Shown: positions 15,862 through 23,604 of the stretch, one piece after another
Layout: the number at the start of each line of letters is the position of its first letter
Numbering within the stretch: position 1 is the first letter of the stretch
Source of the DNA: an uncultured Candidatus Saccharibacteria bacterium
GTDB lineage: Bacteria > Patescibacteria > Saccharimonadia > Saccharimonadales > CAMLKC01
NCBI GenBank assembly: GCA_946480595.1
Contig: CAMLKC010000002.1
Coordinates: forward strand, 1 to 39,675
Direction: 5' to 3'
DNA length: 39,675 nucleotides
Position numbers and translations under genes: made by a program
The notes under the pieces: model-generated
What the model saw: only the letters and a program-made list of their open reading frames with translations
The model's database searches: none
What the model was told of the DNA's origin: nothing

Positions 15862-16061
15862 CAGAAACACTCCTCGCAAGGGGAATAGCGGTTATCACCC
15901 GCGAATGTTCCAGGAAGAACAGCCCTAAAGGCTAAGTAGAACCTGGCGTGACCACGGCGTTACTGTGACAAACAAGTGCTAAGAAGAACCTCTTTTTAGA
16001 AGCTGGATGGTACCGTCCGCATATGCGGATTCCAGCATCTAACAAGAGGTTTTTATTTTTT
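15862..16061 (+). ncRNA. T-box riboswitch leader, predicted tRNA-Ile sensor (ultrashort Stem I type)
   Basis: Structured 5' leader. Stem I: GCGGT (15888-15892) / ACC-GC (15897-15902, one bulged C) closing a UAUC loop that contains AUC, an Ile codon, at 15894-15896 followed by A. Stem II: CCAGG (15910-15914) / CCTGG (15942-15946) with AGCC/GGCT inside; the internal loop holds GAA (15917-15919) opposite AGUA (15935-15938), the S-turn of T-box Stem II. Stem III: 15979-15987 / 15991-15999. Antiterminator: GCTGGA (16002-16007) / TCCAGC (16031-16036), the 7-base bulge TGGTACC, then GTCCGC / GCGGAT. UGGU would pair with the ACCA end of tRNA. AACCTCTT (15987-15994) can pair with AAGAGGTT (16044-16051) before a T-rich tract, forming a terminator that excludes Stem III. 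Downstream is ileS, matching the specifier. Confidence 0.85.
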
Positions 16062-16075
16062 CAGAAAGGACCGCC

Positions 16076-16600
16076 ATGCAAAACATCATTATTCGTGACA
16101 CGACAGCCGACGACCTACTGGCGCTTAGGACGATGCACGGCCAGTCATGGCGTGATACCTACCCGAACGAGGCTGAAGGCGTTCCGAGAAAATGGGTTGA
16201 GGAGCGTACGGCCGGATGGATAACGCCGGAGGGGATTGAAAACTCAAAGGAACACGTGAAGAACATTTACGGTCACCCTGAACATTTGCATAAGATCGCA
16301 GTTGAAGATGGCAAAGTTGTCGGGATTGTCCATGTCGCCAAAACCGCAGAGAAGCAGCACCTTCACGCACTGTATATTGCAAAAGAATATTACGGCCAAG
16401 GTCTGGCGCAACAGCTAATGGACACGGCACTTAAATGGATCGATCCGAACCGGCCGATCGACTTGCAGGTCGTTACCTACAACGAACGGGCAAAGGCCTT
16501 TTATCGAAAATACGGATTCAAAGAAGTACCAGGCACCGAAGAAAAATTCGCCGAAGTCATCCCCGTCATTACCATGGAAAGAAAAGGAGAGTCAGAATGA
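16076..16600 (+). CDS. GNAT-family N-acetyltransferase
   Basis: A 174-residue acetyltransferase of the GCN5 superfamily. The acetyl-CoA binding motif A is YYGQGLAQQLM (about 103-113), preceded by the strand HLHALYIAKE, and motif B-like NERAKAFYRKYGFKEV follows. This C-terminal pattern is typical of RimI/PhnO-like enzymes. The substrate is unknown. It has an AGAAAGGA ribosome binding site directly behind the T-box terminator, and its stop overlaps the ileS start in ATGA. It is therefore under the same tRNA-Ile control as ileS; a link with Ile-tRNA or IleRS inhibitors is possible but speculative. Confidence 0.87.
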   Translation: MQNIIIRDTTADDLLALRTMHGQSWRDTYPNEAEGVPRKWVEERTAGWITPEGIENSKEHVKNIYGHPEHLHKIAVEDGKVVGIVHVAKTAEKQHLHALYIAKEYYGQGLAQQLMDTALKWIDPNRPIDLQVVTYNERAKAFYRKYGFKEVPGTEEKFAEVIPVITMERKGESE

Positions 16601-19452
16601 AATTCAAAGGAAACACCCGCCGCCGAGCGCTCGAATACGAAAAAGATCTCGTTTCGCAGTGGAAAAAGAACAAGACGTTTGAAAAATCAGTTGAACTACG
16701 GCCAATCGACAATTCGTACGTGTTTTATGACGGCCCTCCGTTTATTTCTGGCGTTCCACACCACGGGACCCTGCTCAGCACCATCGTAAAAGATGCTGTG
16801 CCGCGTTACCAAACCATGAAGGGCAAGCGCGTTGAACGCGTGTGGGGCTGGGACTGCCATGGACTCCCCGCCGAAACCTACACCGAGAAAAAGCTCGGCA
16901 TCAAAGGTAAGCAAGAGGTGCTCGACTACGGACTAGAAAACTACATCAACGCCGTCCGCAACAACATGAACCAGACCAGCGCCGCCTGGGAAGATACTAT
17001 CGATCGTATTGGCCGCTGGGTCGACTTTAAGGGCGCGTACAAAACCATGGACAAGGACTACATGGAAAGCGTGTGGTGGGCGTTCAAAACACTTTACGAA
17101 AAAGAGAAAATCTACGAAGGTGAAAAGGTCCTGATGTACTGTACGCAGGACGCGACGCCGCTTTCAAAGGCCGAGGTTACCATGGACAGTGGCGCGTACC
17201 AGGATGTGACCGACCCAAGCGTGTTTGTAAAGTTCAAGCTCAAAGAAGGCGGCACGCTGCTCGCCTGGACAACCACGCCATGGACGCTCCCGGCAAACAC
17301 CGCCGTCGCCGTGAATAAAGATTTTGTGTACACCGAAGTAGAAGTCGCTGGCGAAACCTTCATCGTAGCAAAAGAATTACTCGCTAAAGTTCTGACCGAC
17401 GAAAAGCACCAGCCGCTCGAATACAAAGTTATCCGCGAGCTTAAGGGTAAAGACTTAGTTGGCAAAGAATACGAACCGCTGTTCGTTGACCGCGGTGAAA
17501 ACGCGCACAAGGTATGGGCTGCTGATTACGTCAGTGCCGAGGATGGTACGGGCATTGTTCACCTGGCGCCAGCTTACGGTGAAGAAGACTTTGTATTGGC
17601 ACAGGAAAAGAAGATCCCTGTCGTTCATACGATTAACGCTACCGGCCACTTTACTGAGAGTGACTGGGAAGGTGAGTATGTTTGGGACATCAATAAGACA
17701 ATCGCTAAGCAGCTGCACGAACGCGGCATGGTCTGGAAGGTCGACTACATTCGCCATAGCTACCCGCATTGTCACCGCTGCGGCACCAAGCTTATGTACC
17801 GCGCGCACCCAAGCTGGTTCATGAACATCGCCGACCAGCGCGAACAAATGCTGGTAGAGAACACCGAGCATATTAACTGGTTCCCGCCGCATATTAAGCA
17901 TGGCCGTTTTGAAAAAACCGTTCAGACCGCGCCGGACTGGAACCTTTCCCGCGACCGTTTTTGGGCGACCCCAATGCCCGTTTGGAAGGGTGTAGACGCC
18001 AAGGGCAACGAGCGCGTAAAGGTTGTCGGTAGCTACGACGAACTGGAAAAACTTTCAGGCAAGCGGCTCGAAGATTACCACCGTCCGTGGATCGACGATG
18101 TGACGTTTGAGATCGACGGTGTCACCTACACTCGTATCGACAAAGTCATGGACAGCTGGTTCGAGGCCGGCAGCATGCCGTTTGCGCAGTTCCACTATCC
18201 GTTCGAAAACGTCGAAAAATTCGAAGCCAACTTCCCAGGTGATTTTATCGTCGAATACGTTGGTCAGGTCCGCGCTTGGTTTTACTACGTGCACGCAGTG
18301 AACGTCGGATTGTTCGGCCAAAACGCGTTTAAAAACGTTATCGTCACCGGCACGGTCGCAGGTAACGACGGCCGCAAGATGAGCAAAAGCTACGGAAACT
18401 TTACCGACCCGAACGAACTCATGGATATCTACAGCGCCGACAGCCTGCGTTTCTTGCTGCTGCAGTCGCCGCTGCTAAACGGTGAAGATTTCGCTTTGAT
18501 CGACAAGGACGTCGCCGATGTGGCGCGCAAGCTCAGCATGGTGTGGAATATGTACGACTTCTTTACGATGTACGCCGAAGTCGATGGCTGGGAGTTTACG
18601 GGCGAGGTTACCGACCCGAGCGAAAGCCTCGAGAACCCGCTTGACCAATGGATCATCAGTCGTGTTCACCAGCTTAACCAGGAGGTTGAAAAGTACATGG
18701 ACGGCTACGACGTGCCAAGCGCGGTCAAACCGATCCTGCCGTTTATCGAAGATGCCAGCAACTGGTATGTCCGCCGCAGCCGCCGCCGTTTCTGGAAGTC
18801 GGGTGACGACACCGACAAGAACAACGCCTACCGCACATTGCACTATGTGCTAGTGCAGTTGAGCCAAATCATGGCACCGTTTACGCCATTCCTCGCCGAA
18901 GAGCTGTACCAAAAACTGACCGGCGGTGAGAGCGTGCACTTGTTGGACTGGCCAAAGGCAGGGCATGTCAACGAGCTGGTAGTCGGTGAAATGGAGACCG
19001 TTCGTGACTACGTTAACCAAGGGCTGAGTATCCGTGCGAAGGAACGCCTGAAAGTTCGTCAGCCGCTGGCCAGCGTTACTGTGCCGACGCTCGGACGGTT
19101 CGTGGATTTCAAAGATATTCTTACGGAAGAACTGAACGTCAAAGAGGTGAAAGAGGGTGACGAGCTTGCCTTGGAGCTTGCCCTTACTCCTGAACTGAAA
19201 CGAGAAGGCTTGATGCGTGAGGTTGTCCGTCACGTGCAGAACGCCCGAAAACAGGCTGGTCTTAACGTCGATGACCGAATAAAACTGAGTCTTGTCACGG
19301 GCGAAAGCAACCTCAAAAAAGCTATTGTTGAGTACGAGGAAGTGATCGCGAGCGAGACACTTGCCGAAGGTTTGACGGAAGCTGAATATGGTTATTCCAC
19401 CGATGTGAAAGTCGAAGGTATGCTGTTGAAGGTAAGTCTCCAAAAGGTATAG
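16597..19452 (+). CDS. ileS: Isoleucyl-tRNA synthetase, eukaryal-like (type 2)
   Basis: Charges tRNA-Ile. The 951-residue class I synthetase has the HIGH-like motif HHGT (55-58, in SGVPHHGTLL), then GWDCHGLPAE, the CP1 editing motif TTPWTLPAN near 223-235, HLAPAYGEEDF, CHRCGTKLMYR, and KMSKS at 594-598. WGWDCHGLP with EKKLGI and the overall length resemble the eukaryal-like IleRS2 group, which often tolerates mupirocin; that assignment is inference. The open frame extends 54 codons upstream inside the GNAT gene, but the ATG at 16597 follows AAAGGAGA and starts with the family-like KFKGNTRRRALEYEKDL. Confidence 0.96.
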   Translation: MKFKGNTRRRALEYEKDLVSQWKKNKTFEKSVELRPIDNSYVFYDGPPFISGVPHHGTLLSTIVKDAVPRYQTMKGKRVERVWGWDCHGLPAETYTEKKLGIKGKQEVLDYGLENYINAVRNNMNQTSAAWEDTIDRIGRWVDFKGAYKTMDKDYMESVWWAFKTLYEKEKIYEGEKVLMYCTQDATPLSKAEVTMDSGAYQDVTDPSVFVKFKLKEGGTLLAWTTTPWTLPANTAVAVNKDFVYTEVEVAGETFIVAKELLAKVLTDEKHQPLEYKVIRELKGKDLVGKEYEPLFVDRGENAHKVWAADYVSAEDGTGIVHLAPAYGEEDFVLAQEKKIPVVHTINATGHFTESDWEGEYVWDINKTIAKQLHERGMVWKVDYIRHSYPHCHRCGTKLMYRAHPSWFMNIADQREQMLVENTEHINWFPPHIKHGRFEKTVQTAPDWNLSRDRFWATPMPVWKGVDAKGNERVKVVGSYDELEKLSGKRLEDYHRPWIDDVTFEIDGVTYTRIDKVMDSWFEAGSMPFAQFHYPFENVEKFEANFPGDFIVEYVGQVRAWFYYVHAVNVGLFGQNAFKNVIVTGTVAGNDGRKMSKSYGNFTDPNELMDIYSADSLRFLLLQSPLLNGEDFALIDKDVADVARKLSMVWNMYDFFTMYAEVDGWEFTGEVTDPSESLENPLDQWIISRVHQLNQEVEKYMDGYDVPSAVKPILPFIEDASNWYVRRSRRRFWKSGDDTDKNNAYRTLHYVLVQLSQIMAPFTPFLAEELYQKLTGGESVHLLDWPKAGHVNELVVGEMETVRDYVNQGLSIRAKERLKVRQPLASVTVPTLGRFVDFKDILTEELNVKEVKEGDELALELALTPELKREGLMREVVRHVQNARKQAGLNVDDRIKLSLVTGESNLKKAIVEYEEVIASETLAEGLTEAEYGYSTDVKVEGMLLKVSLQKV

Positions 19453-19463
19453 CCGCCTAATAT

Positions 19464-19499
19464 AAAATCGCCCCGTACACCTAGGGGCGATTTTTATTT
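19464..19499. terminator. Bidirectional terminator between ileS and the LiaF-like gene
   Basis: AAAATCGCCCC (19464-19474) / GGGGCGATTTT (19484-19494), 9-base loop, T-rich on both strands. It lies between two convergent stop codons and should serve both genes. Confidence 0.92.
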
Positions 19500-19512
19500 G
19501 TGAGGACCTAAT

Positions 19513-20184
19513 TTATTGGTGCTTTACTTCGACGCCGCCACAGAATACGTCGCCTGCAAGGTAAAGAACGGGTCCGTTCTTTTTGTCTTTTACAGTCACA
19601 GTTTTGTTTTCAACGCCACCGGCAATCGGCATGATTTTTGATTTAACTGTCCAGCCAAGCGGGACAAGTAGTGTTACGCCACCGAAAATAGCCGAGATAT
19701 TAACCGTTGCCTCGGTCTTGATATCTGCCTCGCGCAGGTCAAGTTCGACACCGCCAAAAATAGCCGTCAGGTTGCCGCCCTTGTAATCTTTTGATTCGTT
19801 CTTAATTTTGCTGCCGGCAAACACTGCCGTTTGCTCGTCGAGCTCTTTCTTTGTGACGTTTTTGTGACTGTGGGTACGATTAAAGATAACCGACAGGCCG
19901 AAAGCGATAATAAGAATAGGCCAGAATACGCGCCAGACGTTAAAGTTGACGATATCCAGTTCGCGCAGCTGCAGCAAAACGCCAGCGCCAATGATAATAA
20001 GCGGCCATACGAATTGACGGGGGTTAGCGAGAAGAATCATCAGGCCCGTAGCGATAACCAAAAGCGGCCACCAATCGAGGACATTCGCGGAAAAGTTGAT
20101 AATATTGAGCGAACCAAGCAGGGTGCCAACGCCAATGGCGAGGATGATCAGCCCGGTTCCGATACGTGCAATTTGTTTATTCAT
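19513..20184 (-). CDS. LiaF-like membrane protein
   Basis: A 223-residue protein with four closely spaced membrane segments in the first half (about 7-28, 36-54, 58-72, 84-101) and a soluble C-terminal beta-rich domain. That domain has the repeated pattern LTAIFGGVELDLREADI / VNISAIFGGVTLLVPLGW typical of LiaF/YvqF and DUF5668 proteins. In Firmicutes LiaF restrains an envelope-stress two-component system; no histidine kinase is seen here, so the role is open. The start ATG lies 6 bases after TGgTATTCT, so the mRNA is probably leaderless. Confidence 0.88.
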   Translation of the reverse strand: MNKQIARIGTGLIILAIGVGTLLGSLNIINFSANVLDWWPLLVIATGLMILLANPRQFVWPLIIIGAGVLLQLRELDIVNFNVWRVFWPILIIAFGLSVIFNRTHSHKNVTKKELDEQTAVFAGSKIKNESKDYKGGNLTAIFGGVELDLREADIKTEATVNISAIFGGVTLLVPLGWTVKSKIMPIAGGVENKTVTVKDKKNGPVLYLAGDVFCGGVEVKHQ

Positions 20185-20190
20185 AAATTA

Positions 20191-20199
20191 AGAATACCA
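20191..20199 (-). promoter_or_regulatory. Extended -10 promoter of the LiaF-like gene (leaderless)
   Basis: Minus strand TGg + TATTCT (20196-20191), with the ATG beginning 6 bases downstream at 20184. No -35 is apparent. Confidence 0.65.
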
Positions 20200-20220
20200 T
20201 GAACCGAAAGGGTGAGGGAG

Positions 20221-20249
20221 TTGACATTTTATAATATTTATGCTTAAAT
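20221..20249 (+). promoter_or_regulatory. Consensus promoter with extended -10
   Basis: A perfect TTGACA (20221-20226), a 17-base spacer and TTAAAT (20244-20249), preceded by TGc. The start should be near 20256, inside the palindromic operator. Confidence 0.8.
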
Positions 20250-20262
20250 GGTAACGTTACCA
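20249..20262. promoter_or_regulatory. Palindromic operator over the transcription start
   Basis: TGGTAACGTTACCA is a perfect 14-base palindrome that begins at the last base of the -10 box and covers the predicted start site. The central CG and the TG...CA ends resemble operators of LacI/GalR-family repressors. No such repressor is encoded in the window. Confidence 0.7.
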
Positions 20263-20284
20263 ATCAAACATAAAAAATACCAAC

Positions 20285-20494
20285 ATGTCACTTTTTACCC
20301 ACCATATTTCATTCAAGCAAATAGATCCGCTTGGCGGCGGACTCCGTGAAGAGATTGCCCAGGAGCAATCCGAGCCGGACACTATTACGCTTGAAGAGTT
20401 TGTCGACGAAGGGAAGCTGTCGAATTATTGGCAGTCCGTCGAGTCGGATATCGAAAAAGACCCCGAATGGTTTAAGTTTACGGAAGACGAATAG
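20285..20494 (+). CDS. Small acidic hypothetical protein behind a palindromic operator
   Basis: A 69-residue soluble protein I do not recognise, with many Glu and Asp, containing ISFKQIDPLGGGLREEIAQEQ and ending DPEWFKFTEDE. No signal peptide or metal site. It is driven by the best -35/-10 pair in the window with a 14-base palindrome over the start site, so it should be strongly expressed when derepressed. There is no Shine-Dalgarno sequence. The next gene is a zinc protease 35 bases downstream; the small acidic protein could be its partner or inhibitor, which is speculative. Confidence 0.7.
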   Translation: MSLFTHHISFKQIDPLGGGLREEIAQEQSEPDTITLEEFVDEGKLSNYWQSVESDIEKDPEWFKFTEDE

Positions 20495-20496
20495 TA

Positions 20497-20517
20497 TTAC
20501 TATACTTTTTATAGTAA
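20497..20517. promoter_or_regulatory. Inverted repeat with overlapping -10 boxes before the metalloprotease
   Basis: TTACTATA (20497-20504) / TATAGTAA (20510-20517), 5-base spacer. The arms contain two possible -10 boxes, TATACT (20501-20506) and TATAGT (20510-20515); the latter is 14 bases before the ATG at 20530. It is AT-rich with no following T tract, so an operator is more likely than a terminator. Confidence 0.55.
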
Positions 20518-20529
20518 ACTAAAATAACA

Positions 20530-20925
20530 ATGCATTATCTATCTGATGAAGAATTCGACCAGCTCATTACGCGTGCTATGGATGAGCTCCCGCAAAAATA
20601 TATTGAAGGGCTCGACAACGTTGCTATCGTATATGCCGATGAGCCGAACGAAGAACAGAAAATAAAGATGAAGCTCGACAACCATCACTTGCTGCTTGGC
20701 CTATATGAAGGTATTCCGCTGACTCAGCGAGGCAATGGCTATACGTTTGTCCTACCCGACAAAATCACCTTGTTTAAAAACCAAATTTTAGCCACGGTCC
20801 AAAATGAGGCTGAGCTGTTCGAGCAGATCAAACGAACCCTCTGGCATGAAATTGCTCACTTTTATGGCCTGAATCACGCGCGAATCGACGAGATTCAGTC
20901 GAGAGATCGCTCTGGCGCTGAATAG
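20530..20925 (+). CDS. Small zincin metalloprotease (MPPT/DUF1025-like)
   Basis: A 131-residue predicted metalloprotease with the zincin signature HEIAHFYGLNH (about 107-117, HExxHxxGxxH), in which three His bind zinc and Glu is catalytic. The region before it (YVFVLPDKITLFKNQI-like strand, then EQIKRTLWHE) fits the small cytosolic 'zincin-like metallopeptidase' family. No signal peptide is present, so it acts in the cytoplasm. The start has no Shine-Dalgarno sequence; the promoter region is an inverted repeat. Confidence 0.87.
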   Translation: MHYLSDEEFDQLITRAMDELPQKYIEGLDNVAIVYADEPNEEQKIKMKLDNHHLLLGLYEGIPLTQRGNGYTFVLPDKITLFKNQILATVQNEAELFEQIKRTLWHEIAHFYGLNHARIDEIQSRDRSGAE

Positions 20926-20932
20926 GGTCATG

Positions 20933-20941
20933 TGATATAAT
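20933..20941 (+). promoter_or_regulatory. Consensus extended -10 promoter of the surface protein gene
   Basis: TGa + TATAAT (20936-20941), a perfect extended -10. The -35 region is weak. The leader of about 45 bases carries GAGGAGT and GAGGGA before the ATG at 20993. Confidence 0.75.
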
Positions 20942-20992
20942 CTACCCCAAAGTAACACTACATGTGGAGTGTAGAGGAGTACGAGGGACAAC

Positions 20993-23542
20993 ATGGGATT
21001 ACGGATCCGGCAAACGCCGTCACGCAAGGTACGAGTAATATCAATTAGCATCGCTGCGTTCGTATTAGTCGCGCAGCCTATGACTAACCTTATGCAAATC
21101 GCGACTGCTAACGCGATTAGTCCCACGACAACCGTTGTCCGGCCGGGCGCTATGAATGGGTGGTCTGCTGTTGACGACAATGGAAATGGTGGATCGCTTA
21201 GCTTTTCAGCAACTCCCTCTAACGCTCCGCTTGGCGATGGTAGCGCACAGCTTAAGGTAAATAATGCATCGCAGGGATACATGCTCTTTAAGGCGGGGTA
21301 TGGCGGTACAAAACTGGCTGACCTAACTGCGCTTAGCTACAAGACGAACATCACAACGGGCACAAACCTTATTGCTCCATCAATGCAAATCAACATTGAT
21401 CGCGATACGACTGACGGTAATACCTCTTGGCAAGGAAGGCTTGTTTATGAGCCGTACATGAACAGTGCTGTGCACGATGGTCAATGGCAAACATGGAACC
21501 CACTAGCAGGCAAGTGGTGGCTTTCTAAGGCAGACAAGTTTGACGGACTTTGTGGTCAGGCAAATCCTTGCACGATCGCACAGTTGACCGGGCATTTTGC
21601 GAATATTGGTGTTAATAGCGGTGACGCAGGTATTGGCTTCAAGGCTGGAAGTAGCTGGAGCTCATTTACAGGAAGTGTTGATGACTTCACGATCAACCAA
21701 GATCGCTATGACTTCGAGCCGGCCAATGGCCCAGCGCTCGTTTCGCCAACAAACAACAATATCGTTAGCGGTGCGATGGTCGTGAACCAGTGGTCGCCTG
21801 TTGACGGTGCCGTAAAGTACGTTTACGAAAGTTATAAAAACGCTGCCGCAACGCAGCTTCGCTGGCATGAAGAGACGACTGCTACGCAAAAATCAGCAGC
21901 CAACGTTGCTAATGGAACGACATTTTGGTGGCGCGTAAAGGCAATTGACGCTGACGGAAACGTGACCGCATGGAGCCCGCTATGGAAGGTGACTGTCGAT
22001 ACTGTCGCGCCAACCGTCCCAACTGGCGGTCAGCCAAACGGTACTATTGAGCCGACGAACGAATTTGATTTTACATGGAACGCTTCAATTGACGCCAGCC
22101 CCGTCACCTACGAATACCAGTCAACTCAAAACCCGGCAGAAACGGGCGGTGTTTTGACAACCTCTCTTTGGAAAAGCGGTGTTCTCTCAACTCCTATGAT
22201 TCACTCATCTGGTGCTGGCGACGGTGTCTGGTACTGGCAAGTACGAGCAACTGATTCGGTAGGCAACAAGAGCGCTTGGAGTCCAATTTGGCATATGACG
22301 ATTGACTCGAATGCTCCAACCGTATCAATCGATTCGCCGACGGCTTCGTTCGTTACGGGTACAGTGACAGTATCTGGCTCGATGAACGACGCAAACCCAG
22401 ACCATTATTACTTCGTCGTGAAGAACTCTAATGGCACTGTCGTAGCGGGGCCAAAAACAGTCAATAGCACGACGGTCACTAGCTGGCTGTGGAACACAGC
22501 TTCTGTCCCTGAGGGGAACTATACGATCGTCCTTGAAGCGCGTGACAAAGCAGGTCACAAAGATGCCTCATCTGTAGTAAAAAAAGTCGTTACCGTCGAT
22601 CGTTCGGCACCTACGACCATGCTGAGTAGCCCATTCGCTGGACAGGTAGTCGGCGGTAATACGCTGGAACTCAAAGGAACGGTCACTGATCCAAGCGGCG
22701 TTAGCGAATACCGCTACCAGCTGCTCGATAGCAACAAAGACAATACGCTCGGAAATTCAATCATTGGCGGCCACAATGAAGTTACAAACGATACGCTAGG
22801 CTCTATAGACATTAGCAACCTGCCAAGCGGCGACTACTACGTTCGCCTTTGGGCAAAAGACGGCCTTGGCAACACCTCAGCACCTGCGTACGTGAAGTTT
22901 ACTGTTGATCACACCGCGCCAGTTGTGACGCTGCAGGCAGACAATGCTAACCCTATGGCAAGCACGTCAGTAACGTTCAGCGGAATGGTGGCAGGTGGAT
23001 CTGATTTGTCTTCGCTTAAGCTGTACAGTGGCAACACTGAAATTGCAGACGTGACGAACACTGTCGACTCGAACGGCAACTGGTCGTACGAATTCCCGAC
23101 CGGTTTTGCAATGGGTGACTACACCTTCCGGATCGAAGCAACTGATATCTTTGGAAATAAGAGCGACGAGCTGGTGTCACCTCAATCTGTGCTGGCATTA
23201 AGCTTTAGCCAATACCTCCCAGGCCGGGGAGCTGGTATTCCCTCAGACATCACCCGTCAGCTGACGCAAGCCCTTACGCTTCCAGGGACAGTCGTTGCAG
23301 CGATTCCTGCTGCTAACACCCAGAATGGCAGCGATCAAGATGTCCTAGGTACACAGACTGAAAAGGATAGCGCCGTAAAGGGCGCTGCCGACAAGCTGGC
23401 TGCGATTGCACCAACGGAAAATGGTTGGAAGCTGTTCGGTATCGTATGGTACTGGTGGTTGCTGATCCTCGCTGCACTCTCTGCGATTGTATGGCGCCTA
23501 GCTGCTTGGCTACGCCGTGAAGACGACGTATTGCCGGCCTAG
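20993..23542 (+). CDS. Large secreted, membrane-anchored protein with Ig/FN3-like domains
   Basis: An 849-residue surface protein. Residues 1-41 form a signal peptide with a basic start, a hydrophobic stretch at about 15-30 and an ANA cleavage site. Residues about 50-245 form a beta-rich domain (WSAVDDNGNGG ... SSFTGSVDDFTIN) with a Cys pair CGQANPC. Four or more Ig/FN3-like repeats follow, each opened by APTV or APVV and closed by D..GN.S.W or D..G. The C terminus has one membrane helix (WYWWLLILAALSAIVWRLAAWL) and an Arg-rich cytoplasmic tail. It could act in adhesion to the host cell, which is inference. It has its own promoter. Confidence 0.88.
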   Translation: MGLRIRQTPSRKVRVISISIAAFVLVAQPMTNLMQIATANAISPTTTVVRPGAMNGWSAVDDNGNGGSLSFSATPSNAPLGDGSAQLKVNNASQGYMLFKAGYGGTKLADLTALSYKTNITTGTNLIAPSMQINIDRDTTDGNTSWQGRLVYEPYMNSAVHDGQWQTWNPLAGKWWLSKADKFDGLCGQANPCTIAQLTGHFANIGVNSGDAGIGFKAGSSWSSFTGSVDDFTINQDRYDFEPANGPALVSPTNNNIVSGAMVVNQWSPVDGAVKYVYESYKNAAATQLRWHEETTATQKSAANVANGTTFWWRVKAIDADGNVTAWSPLWKVTVDTVAPTVPTGGQPNGTIEPTNEFDFTWNASIDASPVTYEYQSTQNPAETGGVLTTSLWKSGVLSTPMIHSSGAGDGVWYWQVRATDSVGNKSAWSPIWHMTIDSNAPTVSIDSPTASFVTGTVTVSGSMNDANPDHYYFVVKNSNGTVVAGPKTVNSTTVTSWLWNTASVPEGNYTIVLEARDKAGHKDASSVVKKVVTVDRSAPTTMLSSPFAGQVVGGNTLELKGTVTDPSGVSEYRYQLLDSNKDNTLGNSIIGGHNEVTNDTLGSIDISNLPSGDYYVRLWAKDGLGNTSAPAYVKFTVDHTAPVVTLQADNANPMASTSVTFSGMVAGGSDLSSLKLYSGNTEIADVTNTVDSNGNWSYEFPTGFAMGDYTFRIEATDIFGNKSDELVSPQSVLALSFSQYLPGRGAGIPSDITRQLTQALTLPGTVVAAIPAANTQNGSDQDVLGTQTEKDSAVKGAADKLAAIAPTENGWKLFGIVWYWWLLILAALSAIVWRLAAWLRREDDVLPA

Positions 23543-23584
23543 TTACACCTCATATACACATTTTCTCGCTTTTTTTGTCGCTAA

Positions 23585-23601
23585 TGCTTATACTGTAAGC
23601 A
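23585..23601. promoter_or_regulatory. Inverted repeat over the -10 of the CAP-domain gene
   Basis: TGCTTA (23585-23590) / TAAGCA (23596-23601) around 5 bases. It covers the -10 box TATACT (23589-23594); the GTG start lies 10 bases after that box. It looks like an operator on a leaderless promoter. Confidence 0.5.
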
Positions 23602-23604
23602 CGT

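Noticed and set aside
15853..16075. Plain intergenic terminator only
   Set aside because: A simple terminator would not explain the UGGUACC bulge between two helices, the AUC loop, the AGUA/GAA loop and the ileS context together.
18850..19443. 197-codon open frame antisense to ileS
   Set aside because: Shadow of the synthetase codon use, no promoter or ribosome binding site.
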